The position numbers and the translations under genes were made by a program. From positions 12,332-76,331 of the forward strand of contig CAVURW010000057.1 in NCBI GenBank assembly GCA_963743595.1: a stretch of 64,000 nt of DNA, given 5' to 3'. The stretch is from CAVURW01 sp963743595. GTDB taxonomy: Bacteria > Verrucomicrobiota > Verrucomicrobiia > Methylacidiphilales > UBA1321. Below are positions 8,400 to 17,414 of this stretch, in pieces. Position 1 is the first letter of the stretch, and each line of letters starts with the position of its first letter. A model generated the notes under the pieces. That model was given only the letters and a program-made list of their open reading frames with translations. It had not been told where the DNA came from and did no database searches.

Positions 8400-10523
8400 A
8401 TGCCTCCCGCTAAAAGCCTGCCCACTTCCCCCGTTCTGCCGGAGACTCTGAACGTCTCTGTGATTCCTGGAGTCGGACCGATTCACGTCGATCTGCTCGC
8501 CAGCCTGGGCCTGCACACCGTTCACGACCTCCTCCATTATGCGCCGAAACGCCATGAAGATCGCCGTCACCTTAAGCCGCTCACGGAGGCGGAGGAGAAC
8601 GAGCCGATCACCGTGCGCGGACGCATTCACGCCACCCGCTCCATGCGATGGCATTCGCGGCGCGTGTTCGAAATCGTCATCGCACCGGAGGAACTGAAGA
8701 GCAGTAAGGAAGTGGTGAAAGCGCGGTGGTTCGGGCGGTACGACCTGGAAAAACGGTTGCTCCAAGGGACCGATCTCTTTCTGTTCGGTCGGCTTAAGCG
8801 CGAACGTACCGGCTGGCTCATGAACCCCACCGAGTTCGAGATCGTCGAAAACGACGCCGATTCCTCCATCCACATCGATCGCCTCACCCCGATCTATCCT
8901 CTCACCCAAGGGCTCTACGCACGCGTGATGCGCCGCTTCATGTTCGAGGCCACTCAGCGACTGCCCCTACTCATCCCGGAGCCCTATCCGGTGCCGCAAC
9001 ATTTCATGACGCGGCTGGAGGCGTTTCGCGCATTCCATTTTCCAGAAACGAGGGCCATTGCCGAGGCCGCGCGCCACCGACTCGCCTACGATGAATTCAT
9101 GCTCGTGCAATGCGTCGTCGCGCGGCGTCGAGCGCAGATTGTCCACGTGACGAAGCAACGCCCGGCCCGCACACTTGCGCTGGTAAAGCCGTGGCTGGAA
9201 AGCATGCCCTTTCAGCCGACTGGAGCCCAGGCCCGCGTGATGAAAGAAGTGGCTTGCGACCTCGATTCACCGCATCCGATGAACCGCCTGCTCCAAGGCG
9301 ACGTCGGCTCCGGCAAAACGATGATCGCCGTGCACGCCATGCTCTCGGCTGCCGAGCGCGGCGAGCAATCGGCCCTGATGGCTCCCACACAAATCCTGGC
9401 CGAGCAACACGCGCTGAATTTGCGTCGCTGGCTGGAACCGCTCGGCATCGAAGTGCACCTGTTCACCGGCAACCAAAAACCGAGCTCGCGCTTGCAACGT
9501 ATCCAGAACAATTCCGGCCCGGAACTCTTCGCGGCGGAAGCGTATCAAAAAGCCTCGAAAGGCTCCGTATCGGTGGGTACCCACGCGCTATTGTTCGACC
9601 GATTCCAAGCGCAAAACCTGGGGCTGATCGTTATCGATGAGCAGCACAAATTCGGCGTGCTCCAGCGCCTGGCGCTCAGCCAAAAAGGGAACAATCCCGA
9701 CATCCTGGTGATGACCGCCACACCGATTCCCCGCACGCTCGGCCTCACGCTCTACGGCGATCTCGACTGCTCGACTCTGGACGAACTGCCGCCCGGCCGT
9801 CAGCCGATCAAAACGGTGCGCCGCTCCAGCAAACAACTCACGGAATTCTGGAAGTTCCTGAAGAGCCAGCTCGCGCAAGGTCGCCAAGCCTACGTGATTT
9901 ACCCGTTGGTGGAGGAGTCGGACAAGGTCGATGCCAAGTCGGTGAAGGCGGAGCACGAGCGGTTGCGTCATCTCCTGCCGGATATCAATATCGGGCTGCT
10001 TCACGGTCAGCTCTCGCCCCAAGAAAAGGAGCGGGTGATGGACGATTTTCGCAACAACCGGCTGCATATTCTCGTTTCGACATCGGTGATTGAGGTCGGC
10101 GTGGATGTGCCAAACGCGAACATCATGTTGATCGAGAACGCCGAGCGATTTGGCCTGGCGCAGCTTCATCAATTGCGGGGGCGAATCGGGCGCGGTCAAC
10201 ACGCCTCCTACTGCGTTCTGGTCGGCGAGCCAAAAAGCGAAGAGGGTTGGCGTCGTCTGAAGATCATGGAGGAGACGTCCGATGGCTTTCTCATCGCTGA
10301 AGAGGACATGGATATTCGCGGTGAAGGCAACATCCTGGGCACGCAACAGAGCGGTCTGCCGCCCCTGCATTTTGGCCGGTTGAAAGCCGATTTTCACCTG
10401 TTTACCCAGGCGCGGGATCAGATTCAAGCGATGGTCAAACAAGACCCGTCATTGAAGACCTGGCCGCTCTTGCATCAATCGATCGCCAACCACGCCGGCA
10501 CACAGTTTGTAGCGGTGAGCTAA
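8400..10523 (+). CDS. recG: ATP-dependent DNA helicase RecG
   Basis: RecG reverses stalled replication forks and migrates branched DNA in recombination repair. The 707-residue protein has the N-terminal wedge/OB region (about 60-170), then a superfamily 2 helicase: Walker A GDVGSGKT near residue 301, the DEQHKFG box near 415 (usually DEQHRFG), TATPIPRTLGLT near 438, and a helicase C domain with ISTSVIEVGVDVPNA-type and QLRGRIGRG motifs. The C-terminal GNILGTQQSGLP is family-typical. Length agrees with the family. It starts at the ATG at 8400, about 100 bases from the divergent small gene. Confidence 0.97.
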   Translation: MPPAKSLPTSPVLPETLNVSVIPGVGPIHVDLLASLGLHTVHDLLHYAPKRHEDRRHLKPLTEAEENEPITVRGRIHATRSMRWHSRRVFEIVIAPEELKSSKEVVKARWFGRYDLEKRLLQGTDLFLFGRLKRERTGWLMNPTEFEIVENDADSSIHIDRLTPIYPLTQGLYARVMRRFMFEATQRLPLLIPEPYPVPQHFMTRLEAFRAFHFPETRAIAEAARHRLAYDEFMLVQCVVARRRAQIVHVTKQRPARTLALVKPWLESMPFQPTGAQARVMKEVACDLDSPHPMNRLLQGDVGSGKTMIAVHAMLSAAERGEQSALMAPTQILAEQHALNLRRWLEPLGIEVHLFTGNQKPSSRLQRIQNNSGPELFAAEAYQKASKGSVSVGTHALLFDRFQAQNLGLIVIDEQHKFGVLQRLALSQKGNNPDILVMTATPIPRTLGLTLYGDLDCSTLDELPPGRQPIKTVRRSSKQLTEFWKFLKSQLAQGRQAYVIYPLVEESDKVDAKSVKAEHERLRHLLPDINIGLLHGQLSPQEKERVMDDFRNNRLHILVSTSVIEVGVDVPNANIMLIENAERFGLAQLHQLRGRIGRGQHASYCVLVGEPKSEEGWRRLKIMEETSDGFLIAEEDMDIRGEGNILGTQQSGLPPLHFGRLKADFHLFTQARDQIQAMVKQDPSLKTWPLLHQSIANHAGTQFVAVS

Positions 10524-10877
10524 GGGCAGAGCGTTTACCGTTACCAAGTTCCCAAGGAATCGGTTGAGGCCGATTCGATTGAGCGCCAAAGGCGCGATCC
10601 ATATTATAGCCTGGTATGAGGGCGGCTGATAAGCCGTCCGAAGTGCCAGGTACACCACCGCAAGCGTTAGAGTTCCAAAGGAACGATCATCTGACCTAAC
10701 TTGCTCATATGATAATTCACTGGTTTCAGTCTCTAATAGACGCGGACTTTCAGCCCGCAGTCGCTCGGGTGACGATACCCAGGGTTGCCTCGCTGCGCTC
10801 GCTACCCTGGGCTAAGTTATGGTCGGCCCGTTGGGCCTAAAGACAGCACTGTGCTGCCGCTTGGAACCATAATCCGA
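10524..10877. repeat. Intergenic block of palindromic repeats between convergent genes
   Basis: No gene is seen. The stretch carries several short inverted repeats: GCGCCAAAGGCGC near 10580, GGCGGCTGATAAGCCGTC near 10621, and TACCCAGGG paired with CCCTGGGCTA near 10779-10815. These are followed by GGCTAAGTTATGGTC and GCCCGTTGGGC. The last part matches elements at about 15600-15665 and 35750-35810. It separates recG from the converging gene at 10878 and may contribute to termination. Confidence 0.6.
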
Positions 10878-11600
10878 CTAAATCCCCACCGCAGAGAGCG
10901 CCGAGGGTAATGTCGAGGAATCAATGACGCGATCAAAGCGCTTGCTCTCGTGCCCGTCCTTATCGAACAGGATGGCCTGAACATGCGATGCCCCGTCCTT
11001 AAACAGAAGCGCCTTGATTGTGGCGCCGCTGAAGTCCGGTACGACGGGTGCCATGCTGCGGGTCAACTTCGTTACGCCCGCCTTTTGAAACAAGGGCTTG
11101 AGCCGATCATTCTCGCTGTCTTGGTGCTCACGAATCTGCATGCGAACGACCGTCCGCACTTCGATCGGCACACCACCACTTAAGTCCACCACGCGGACCA
11201 GGTAAAAATTGGACTTTGCCCGGACGGAATCGAGAGCCTTAATGATCGTTTTGGTCTCATCTTCCAGGTCAGGATTGGTGTAGAGAACGAGCGAATAACG
11301 GCCAGTCGGATTTATGGGCACGGCGTGTCCATCCACATCCAGAGCTTGAATGGAGCCGCGGAGCGGATTCGCTGCGGTAGTGCTGGAGTCTGGCTTTGCT
11401 GAGGTCGGCGCAGGCTTTGCAGCCACGGCTTTCGGCGCGGGGGTTGGGGCGGGAGTCGTCACCGCAATCGCACGAGGCGCGTGAGTGGAGGGCGTGGAGG
11501 GAGCTGAGGATTGGCCCCGTCCGGAAGAACTCATGGCGTGGCTGGGAACGATGCAAAGGAGGCTGAAGGCGAAAACGGTCGTAAAGAGTCGATGGGTCAT
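10878..11600 (-). CDS. Secreted protein with Ala/Pro-rich linker and a thioredoxin-fold-like domain
   Basis: From the ATG at 11598-11600 the 240-residue protein has a signal peptide ending at SHAM. It is followed by an Ala/Pro/Thr-rich linker (about residues 20-80) and a domain beginning GSIQALDVDGHAVPI. The strand YSLVLYTNPDLEDET and the later ILFDKDGHESKRFD look like a redoxin-type fold, but no CxxC is present, so it is probably not an active thiol enzyme. A start 12 codons upstream would overlap the opposite gene's leader and is less likely. It is divergent from the TlpA-MsrB gene. Function unknown. Confidence 0.6.
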   Translation of the reverse strand: MTHRLFTTVFAFSLLCIVPSHAMSSSGRGQSSAPSTPSTHAPRAIAVTTPAPTPAPKAVAAKPAPTSAKPDSSTTAANPLRGSIQALDVDGHAVPINPTGRYSLVLYTNPDLEDETKTIIKALDSVRAKSNFYLVRVVDLSGGVPIEVRTVVRMQIREHQDSENDRLKPLFQKAGVTKLTRSMAPVVPDFSGATIKALLFKDGASHVQAILFDKDGHESKRFDRVIDSSTLPSALSAVGI

Positions 11601-11758
11601 AATTAGAAAAAGAAACTTAAGGCTACCAAATGACACCGATCATTGAAAAACTCATTTCCAACAGGCGCATGAAGCAAAGGCTGCGCGTGCCGACCCTCTA
11701 TTCCAAGATTTTCTTTCAATTCGGTGTAAGTTTCTTCCAGCTCACCCTACATACCTCC

Positions 11759-12733
11759 ATGAACAACTTATCTATGCGCCTTTTTGGCACCTTAATCGTC
11801 GTATCCACCGTTGTCGGATTGGCACTCGCCGCCGACACCATGTCATCCACCACCTCCAGCGCGCCCGTCGCACCTGGGTTTCAACTGAAGTCCCTGGACT
11901 CCAAGGACATCAACCTCTCGGATTACAAGGGCAAAGTCGTCATTTTGGACTTCTGGGCCACCTGGTGTGCCCCGTGCAAACAGGAGATTCCACGATTGGT
12001 CTCCCTGCAAAAACAGTATGCCGCTGACGGCGTCCAAGTGATCGGAATCTCGGAAGATGAACTTCCGCCCGATGTGGTTCAAAAGGTCGCCACGCGTCTG
12101 GCAATTAATTATCCCGTGGTGCTGAGCACGCCGCAAGTTGTCTCCGACTACAGCGCGCAAGCTGTCCCTACGATCGTCGTAATCGATCAAACTGGTAAAA
12201 TCGCCCAGAAATATATCGGCCCGACCGATAACGATGTGCTTTCGGCCGATCTCTCTAAGCTCCTCGGCAAGCCGATGGCCCCGATGGCTAAGCCGACCGC
12301 CGAAGAACTCAAGACAAAGCTCACCGATGAGCAATACGTCGTCACCCAACAATGCGGCACGGAACCGCCGTTCCATAACGCCTACTGGGATAACCACTCG
12401 GAAGGCATCTATGTGGATGTCGTGTCCGGCCAAGCGCTCTTCTCGTCTACCGATAAGTTCGATTCCGGCACTGGCTGGCCGAGCTTCACCAAGCCAATCG
12501 CCGACTCAGCCGTGAGTCAGAAGTCAGACGATTCCCTGGGCATGGCCCGCACGGAAGTCCGCTCGGCGGGTTCTGATTCTCACTTGGGCCACGTGTTCAA
12601 TGATGGGCCTGGGCCGGGTGGCATGCGCTATTGCATCAACTCCGCCGCCTTAAAGTTCATCCCGAAAGATAAGATGGCTGAGGCGGGTTATGGCAAGTAC
12701 CTCTACCTGTTCGATAAACCGAAAGGCCAGTAA
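11759..12733 (+). CDS. Exported TlpA-like thioredoxin fused to methionine-R-sulfoxide reductase (MsrB)
   Basis: The N-terminal half is a TlpA/ResA thioredoxin with a signal sequence, YKGKVVILDFWATWCAPCK (active-site CAPC) and AVPTIVVID. The C-terminal half is MsrB: CGTEPPFHNAYW, GIYVDVVSGQALFSS, SHLGHVFNDGP and RYCINSAAL, where the Cys is the catalytic residue. The usual resolving Cys of the SGCGWPSF block is Thr here (SGTGWPSF). The linked thioredoxin may therefore reduce the enzyme directly, or the Cys in QQCGTE may stand in. The start is the ATG at 11759, which precedes the export signal; the frame is open further upstream. MsrA follows 37 bases downstream. Together they would repair both diastereomers of oxidised Met outside the cytoplasm. 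Confidence 0.9.
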   Translation: MNNLSMRLFGTLIVVSTVVGLALAADTMSSTTSSAPVAPGFQLKSLDSKDINLSDYKGKVVILDFWATWCAPCKQEIPRLVSLQKQYAADGVQVIGISEDELPPDVVQKVATRLAINYPVVLSTPQVVSDYSAQAVPTIVVIDQTGKIAQKYIGPTDNDVLSADLSKLLGKPMAPMAKPTAEELKTKLTDEQYVVTQQCGTEPPFHNAYWDNHSEGIYVDVVSGQALFSSTDKFDSGTGWPSFTKPIADSAVSQKSDDSLGMARTEVRSAGSDSHLGHVFNDGPGPGGMRYCINSAALKFIPKDKMAEAGYGKYLYLFDKPKGQ

Positions 12734-12770
12734 TTGACTGGAAACTGGAAAACTCCACCTCACTAAGAAT

Positions 12771-13442
12771 ATGAACTTCAATAAACCCCTCCAAGCGATC
12801 GCCGCCTTCCTGATCGTCATCGGCGCATTCGCCTCTTCACTCCTCCAGATCACCGCTCAAACGCCCAAGGAGCCAATGGCGTCGGAAATGCCGGAAACGG
12901 GCTCCCCGAAGCTGGAAACAGCCGTTCTCGGAATGGGATGCTTCTGGTGCAGCCAGGCGCTCTTCGAGAAGTTTGCTGGTGTGAAAAAGGTCGTCTGCGG
13001 TTATGCCGGTGGAACGACCGTGAAGCCCTCATACGAAGACGTCTGTTCGGAAACGACCGGCCACGCGGAAGTCGTCGAGATCACATTCGATCCCTCGGTG
13101 ATCAGCTACTCCAAGTTGCTGGAGGTCTTCTGGCAGATCCACGACCCCACCACCCCGGATCAACAAGGCCCCGATACCGGTAGCAGCTACCGCTCCATTA
13201 TCCTCTACACCTCTGAGGAGCAGCATCAAGAGGCCCTGGCCTCAAAGACAGAGGCGCAAAAGAAATTCTCAGCGCCGATCACCACAGAAATCTCTCCGCT
13301 GAAAGCCTTCTATGCGGCGGAAGACTATCACCAGAACTACTTCAAAAATCATCCGAACCAGCCCTACTGCGCCTTCCGGATTTCTCCAGAAATCCAAAAG
13401 CTGGAACAGGAAGCCAGTTCGCTCCCTGCTAAGCTGAAGTAA
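12771..13442 (+). CDS. msrA: Exported peptide methionine-S-sulfoxide reductase
   Basis: MsrA reduces the S form of methionine sulfoxide. The 223-residue protein has an N-terminal signal sequence (hydrophobic core about residues 8-26), then LGMGCFWCSQALFEK with the catalytic Cys of GCFWC. It also has GYAGG, TTGHAEVVEITFDP, HDPTTPDQQGPDTGSSYRS and EDYHQNYF. The gene follows the TlpA-MsrB fusion in the same direction and is probably cotranscribed, forming a periplasmic repair pair. A hairpin resembling a terminator follows at 13467. Confidence 0.95.
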   Translation: MNFNKPLQAIAAFLIVIGAFASSLLQITAQTPKEPMASEMPETGSPKLETAVLGMGCFWCSQALFEKFAGVKKVVCGYAGGTTVKPSYEDVCSETTGHAEVVEITFDPSVISYSKLLEVFWQIHDPTTPDQQGPDTGSSYRSIILYTSEEQHQEALASKTEAQKKFSAPITTEISPLKAFYAAEDYHQNYFKNHPNQPYCAFRISPEIQKLEQEASSLPAKLK

Positions 13443-13466
13443 TTTCGACAGCTCGCTCACTCTCCA

Positions 13467-13508
13467 CTGGGGTAGGCTCTCAACAGGGCTTACCCCAGTT
13501 CCGTTTTG
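13467..13508 (+). terminator. Probable intrinsic terminator after msrA
   Basis: CTGGGGTA (13467-13474) pairs with TACCCCAG (13491-13498), an 8-bp perfect stem, followed by TTCCGTTTTG. It lies 25 bases after the msrA stop. Confidence 0.55.
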
Positions 13509-13564
13509 AAATGGGAAAACGATCGTGGTGTTTAGCTGGAGTTGCTTGACTTCGGGACTCCGTT

Positions 13565-13840
13565 ATGGAAACAAGACTTTTTTTTATTAAACCCGAACAG
13601 TTTGCCTTATTCATAAATACTTTATCAATCGCGAACATTACGGTACCTCATGGCAATATCGGATTAATAAACGATACGAAGCACAAGATTCTCCTAAATT
13701 TGGATTATGACGGAAAGGAGCTCCTATCACTCACGATAGTGGACAAGCCTTGGTGGTTAGACTCAGAATCTCTCTGGATAATATATGAGGTTGCCTTAGA
13801 CTTTCGTGAATCACCTGAGCCAGGGACGTTTCCAGCTTAG
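13565..13840 (+). CDS. Small hypothetical protein
   Basis: A 91-codon frame starting METRLFFIKPEQF, with a mixed hydrophobic and polar pattern and no repeats. It is more AT-rich than its neighbours. It has a plausible globular composition (DYDGKELLSLTIVDKPWW) but only a weak ribosome site. No family is recognised. The end overlaps a possible opposite small gene. Confidence 0.45.
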   Translation: METRLFFIKPEQFALFINTLSIANITVPHGNIGLINDTKHKILLNLDYDGKELLSLTIVDKPWWLDSESLWIIYEVALDFRESPEPGTFPA

Positions 13841-13969
13841 TAGCCAGATTTGAACTACAGTATCTTCGACTTCACTCAGCGAAGCCGTTCCTTCGCTTTC
13901 CTCCTTATCGACCAGTTCATCGAAGAGGTTGCTGACGAACAAGTACATTTCATCTTCGGTTTTCATCAT
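13811..13969 (-). CDS. Possible 52-residue acidic protein
   Basis: A short minus frame starts with two ATG codons (13964-13969) and reads MMKTEDEMYLFVSNLFDEL, then KEESEGTASLSEVEDTV, ending WKRPWLR. The composition suggests an amphipathic helical protein. It overlaps the end of the opposite gene at 13565-13840 by 30 bases. It has no known relatives that I recognise and could be a chance frame. Confidence 0.3.
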   Translation of the reverse strand: MMKTEDEMYLFVSNLFDELVDKEESEGTASLSEVEDTVVQIWLLSWKRPWLR

Positions 13970-14041
13970 CTGTTCCTGCCCAACGATATCAGCACAGTCC
14001 GGTATAGGGCTACGCTCATTAGTAGTTCAAAATGTATTTTC

Positions 14042-15481
14042 ATGGCTTACGGCTCCTGCCAGTTTCGGTTCGTGCCCAAGCTAATAATCGTTTTGCTCCT
14101 GGTGGTATTGCTACCGATGACGGCGTTCGGATGCTTGAGGATCGACCAACAGCCTGATCCCGCTGCCGAGCCGATTACCAGCACCGTGCAATCGGAACAG
14201 GCGGTGATCATTTGGGATGCCGCCACGCACACCGAGCATTTCATTCGCGAAGCCGATTTTCTCTCACGCGCGCCGACAATCGGATTTATCGTTCCGACAC
14301 CCACAACGCCAGAATTGGTGGAGGTGGATCCCGCGATCTACGAAATGGCTGAGGAGGTGACTGGCCCGAAGAAGGTGCCGCCCATGCGCCCACGAAACTT
14401 TCTTCAGGACTCCATTCTTGGGGTCTTTGCCGGCAACGTCATGACCTTTGGCTATCACGGTCGTTCCCTTGCGCCGGACGACATGGTCATTAAGCAACAA
14501 GACGTGGCCGGCTATCACGCCACGGTTCTCGATGCTTCCGACATTACCCAACTCAATGCCTGGCTCGTGGCAAATAAATTCGAGTGGCGACCGAGTTACA
14601 CCGCTTGGCTCGCCCCGTACATCAAGAAACATTGGAAAATCACGGCGTTCCAACTCATCAATCTCAATGGAGCAGATGGCTTCAAAACGGGCACCATTCG
14701 AATGAGTTTCACCACGGATAAACCGTTCTTCCCCTATAGTGAGCCTAAGAGCGACGATAGCCAGCCCCGCGAGCTAGCCGTTACGGTTTTGAGCAATCAA
14801 TACATGTTGGGAGCGCTGGCGGAAGGGACCGAATGGCCATGCGATATCCGCTTCATCGGCTCGTCCGCGCCCGACCCCGGAATCACCTCGAAATGGAAGG
14901 CCGAACAATGGCTGGAGTTGGCGAAGCTCTCGTCGACAATGGCTCTCCCGAAATGCCTGACAGCCTTCCGCGATTTTTCGAATCCGCGGCCCGGCACTAC
15001 TGATCTGGAGTTCACGGAACAGCCCTCGCTCAAGCCGCTGCGGCTCACCGTTACGGATCAATCATTGCCAACGGTTTACCGGTGGGATTTTACGGACTAC
15101 ATCGGTCTCGGGATCATGTTTCTCATCGTAGGCACGCTCGTCTTCACTGCCGTTCGCGCCTGGCAAAAGGCGACCATGCTCCGCAAATACCACGCTTATG
15201 AAAAACTCCCGCCGAGCCCACCATTCCTGGGCATTCTGGATACCCTCGCTGCCGTGTTCAGCCTCTGTTTCGGATTCACATTCGCTCTGTGCCCGTTCTT
15301 TATCCCATTTGCGTTTTTCATCAAAGCGTCTGGCACACTCTTGCACTGGGAGTGGATAAATCCTCCGCATACCCTGGCTCTCGAACCCCTCACCAACGAA
15401 ATCGTGATCAAGCTCTCCGCTGTAGCGCTCGTATGCGCTGCCCTGCTCTATCTGGCCCTGGCGGTGAGCGATCGATTTTGA
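14042..15481 (+). CDS. DUF2330 family membrane-anchored protein
   Basis: I chose the ATG at 14042, since it begins an N-terminal signal sequence (LIIVLLLVVLLPMTAFGC); the frame is open about 190 bases further up without a better start. The 479-residue protein has SEQAVIIWDAATHTEHFIREA and GFIVPTPT, the signature of the DUF2330 family, whose function is unknown. A C-terminal set of three or four hydrophobic helices (about residues 355-478) would place it in the inner membrane with a large periplasmic domain. It is the last gene before the repeat and terminator region that ends the ribosomal operon. Confidence 0.75.
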   Translation: MAYGSCQFRFVPKLIIVLLLVVLLPMTAFGCLRIDQQPDPAAEPITSTVQSEQAVIIWDAATHTEHFIREADFLSRAPTIGFIVPTPTTPELVEVDPAIYEMAEEVTGPKKVPPMRPRNFLQDSILGVFAGNVMTFGYHGRSLAPDDMVIKQQDVAGYHATVLDASDITQLNAWLVANKFEWRPSYTAWLAPYIKKHWKITAFQLINLNGADGFKTGTIRMSFTTDKPFFPYSEPKSDDSQPRELAVTVLSNQYMLGALAEGTEWPCDIRFIGSSAPDPGITSKWKAEQWLELAKLSSTMALPKCLTAFRDFSNPRPGTTDLEFTEQPSLKPLRLTVTDQSLPTVYRWDFTDYIGLGIMFLIVGTLVFTAVRAWQKATMLRKYHAYEKLPPSPPFLGILDTLAAVFSLCFGFTFALCPFFIPFAFFIKASGTLLHWEWINPPHTLALEPLTNEIVIKLSAVALVCAALLYLALAVSDRF

Positions 15482-15589
15482 ACGGGCATTAATGCGTTAT
15501 CAGAAATACTGTAGCCCATTTCCACTAACAGCCCTAAATAAGAACCGAGAAGAACCCCGTAGATGTGCTCGGTACCATAAAGGCACGAG

Positions 15590-15670
15590 CGACCTTTTTC
15601 TGATTCTACCAGGCGTTGCCTGGGGCTATGGTCCTGTCGCCCCTAGCGGGGCTAAAGACCGCAGCGAAGC
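15590..15670. repeat. Dispersed palindromic repeat (GGGGCTATGG/GCCCCTAGCGGGGC type)
   Basis: The stretch contains CCAGGCGTTGCCTGG (a small palindrome), GGGGCTATGGTC, and GCCCCTAGCGGGGC followed by TAAAGACC. The order of blocks matches the repeat at about 10779-10845 and in part the one at about 35765-35800. The rest of 15482-15711 shows no gene. Confidence 0.55.
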
Positions 15671-15711
15671 TCCAAATCGGCTCCGCAACTAAAACGCTCT
15701 CTTGCAAACCT

Positions 15712-15743
15712 AAAAAACCGCACCCAGTTACCCAGATGCGGTT
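15712..15743 (-). terminator. Intrinsic terminator of the ribosomal protein operon
   Basis: On the minus strand AACCGCA and TGCGGTT form a 7-bp stem around a 14-base loop, followed directly by a run of T residues. It lies about 25 bases downstream of the rplQ stop codon. Confidence 0.85.
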
Positions 15744-15766
15744 GTTTGTTTGATATAAAACGAAGG

Positions 15767-16240
15767 CTACTCAGCGGCGGGCGCCAACTCTTCCGGCTTT
15801 GCAGTCGATTCAACAACCGTTGCTTCCTCGGGAGCCGTTTCAGCAACCGGCGTCGGCTTTACAGGAGCTGGTGCTCCGGGAATATCGGCTTCCACCCATT
15901 CCAAAAACGCGATCTCAGCTGAGTCGGATTGACGCGGCCCAAGCTTGATGATGCGGGTGTAACCGCCCACGCGATTCTTGAAACCCGGTGCGATGTCTGA
16001 GAACAACTTCGCCACGGCGTCGCGCTGCCCGATCTTCGAGAGCGCCATACGACGGCTGTGAAGAGTCGCTTGCTTGCCCAGCGTCACCAGCTTATCCGCC
16101 AACGGACGAGCGGCTTTGGCTTTCGCTAAAGTCGTCTTGATCCGCCGATGAAAAATCAGGCTTGCTACAATATTTGCCAGCATCAAGTCTCTGTGTTGAG
16201 ACGTGCGGCCCAGTTTAACGGTTCCCCTACGATGACGCAT
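15767..16240 (-). CDS. rplQ: 50S ribosomal protein L17
   Basis: The core of L17 is clear: MRHRRGTVKLGRTSQHRD, NIVASLIFHRRIKTTLAKAK and YTRIIKLGPRQSDSAEIAFLEW. At 157 residues it exceeds the usual 120-130 because of a C-terminal tail of about 40 residues rich in Pro, Ala and Glu. It is the last gene of the alpha-operon part, 6 bases after rpoA. Confidence 0.97.
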   Translation of the reverse strand: MRHRRGTVKLGRTSQHRDLMLANIVASLIFHRRIKTTLAKAKAARPLADKLVTLGKQATLHSRRMALSKIGQRDAVAKLFSDIAPGFKNRVGGYTRIIKLGPRQSDSAEIAFLEWVEADIPGAPAPVKPTPVAETAPEEATVVESTAKPEELAPAAE

Positions 16241-16246
16241 GTGTTC

Positions 16247-17257
16247 TTACTCCGATTTCGGCTCTGGCGGCAGGGAATCGACTAAGCTCGGATCGAGCTT
16301 CATTCCCAACGACAGACCCAGCTGTTCCAACTTATCTTTAATTTCGTTCAAGGACTTCTTACCGAAGTTGCGATACTTCAACATTTCGGCCTCACTCTTC
16401 AGTGCCAATTGCCCCACCGTGGTGATGTTCGCATTGTTCAAACAATTCGCGGCACGCACGGAGAGCTCGATTTCATTGACGCTCATGTTCAAGAGCTTCT
16501 TGAGCTTGCTGTTCTCTTGGCTGATGCTCGGCTGGCTCTCTTCGAATTCGATCGGATCCTTATCGGAATTGACGAACAAATCGAGGTGCTTGCGCAGAAT
16601 CGCAGACGATTGAACGAGCGCGTCTTGAGGCGTCAGACGACCATCGGTCCAGACCTCCAAAATGAGCTTATCGTAGTCGGTGCGTTGGCCCAAGCGAGTG
16701 TTTTCAACCGCGTACTTCACCTTGCGAACGGGCGAGAACAGCGAATCGATGGGAATCACGCCGATCGATTGATCCGAGCGCTTGTTGTGATCGGCGCTGC
16801 AATAACCGCGACCGACCTTCACTTCGAGTTCCGCTTCGAACTTCTGCTTCTTATCGAGTGTGCAGATCAGTTGTTCGGGATTCAACACTTCAACACCTGC
16901 GTCCAACTTGATGTCGCCGGCGGTCACAGGCCCCTCTTTATCGACGTTCAAAAAGAGGATGCGTGGATCGCGGTTGGGAAGCTTGAATAGAATCTTTTTC
17001 AGATTCAAAACCATGTCGGTAACATCTTCGACGATTCCGGGCAGCGTCGCAAATTCATGCATCGCACCTTCAATCTTCACACTGGAGATCGAGGCACCTT
17101 CCAGAGAAGAGAGCAGCACGCGACGGAGAGAATTACCAAGAGTGTGGCCGTAGCCAGGCTCAAAGGGATCTGCGACGAACCGCGCGTAATTAGTGGGGAG
17201 CTCCTCTTCCTTTTCCAGGCGAGTGGGCATTTCAAAACGACCGAGACGAATAGGCAT
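16247..17257 (-). CDS. rpoA: DNA-directed RNA polymerase subunit alpha
   Basis: The 336-residue alpha subunit starts the assembly of RNA polymerase and contacts activators and UP elements. The N-terminal dimerisation domain shows FEPGYGHTLGNSLRRVLLSS and EGPVTAGDI. The C-terminal domain shows ELSVRAANCLNNANI and LKYRNFGKKSLNEI, the helix-hairpin-helix DNA contact region. Order rpsD-rpoA-rplQ is the standard alpha operon. A 157-base gap with a hairpin separates it from rpsD, suggesting separate control. Confidence 0.98.
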   Translation of the reverse strand: MPIRLGRFEMPTRLEKEEELPTNYARFVADPFEPGYGHTLGNSLRRVLLSSLEGASISSVKIEGAMHEFATLPGIVEDVTDMVLNLKKILFKLPNRDPRILFLNVDKEGPVTAGDIKLDAGVEVLNPEQLICTLDKKQKFEAELEVKVGRGYCSADHNKRSDQSIGVIPIDSLFSPVRKVKYAVENTRLGQRTDYDKLILEVWTDGRLTPQDALVQSSAILRKHLDLFVNSDKDPIEFEESQPSISQENSKLKKLLNMSVNEIELSVRAANCLNNANITTVGQLALKSEAEMLKYRNFGKKSLNEIKDKLEQLGLSLGMKLDPSLVDSLPPEPKSE

Positions 17258-17346
17258 ATGTTATCTTTTGTTCTGACTGGGTTACCCGTAATTCCACACG
17301 GCTGTGCAAATCCGGACCAACAATCTGAAGGGCGGTGGTTCTGTTT

Positions 17347-17381
17347 CAAAGCCCGCCTGACCGCCGTGCAGTCGGGCTTTG
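17347..17381 (-). promoter_or_regulatory. Hairpin in the rpsD-rpoA spacer
   Basis: CAAAGCCCG (17347-17355) pairs perfectly with CGGGCTTTG (17373-17381) around a 17-base loop. It lies in the longest untranslated gap of the operon and has no following T run. An attenuator, RNA-processing site or S4-binding control element are possible; none is shown. Confidence 0.4.
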
Positions 17382-17414
17382 GCTGGATTTACCAGCATTG
17401 TCTGAAGAAACTGC

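Noticed and set aside
9588..10442. 284-codon minus-strand frame
   Set aside because: Antisense to the helicase domain of recG; no motifs.
16409..16990. 193-codon plus frame
   Set aside because: Antisense to rpoA with no recognisable domain.
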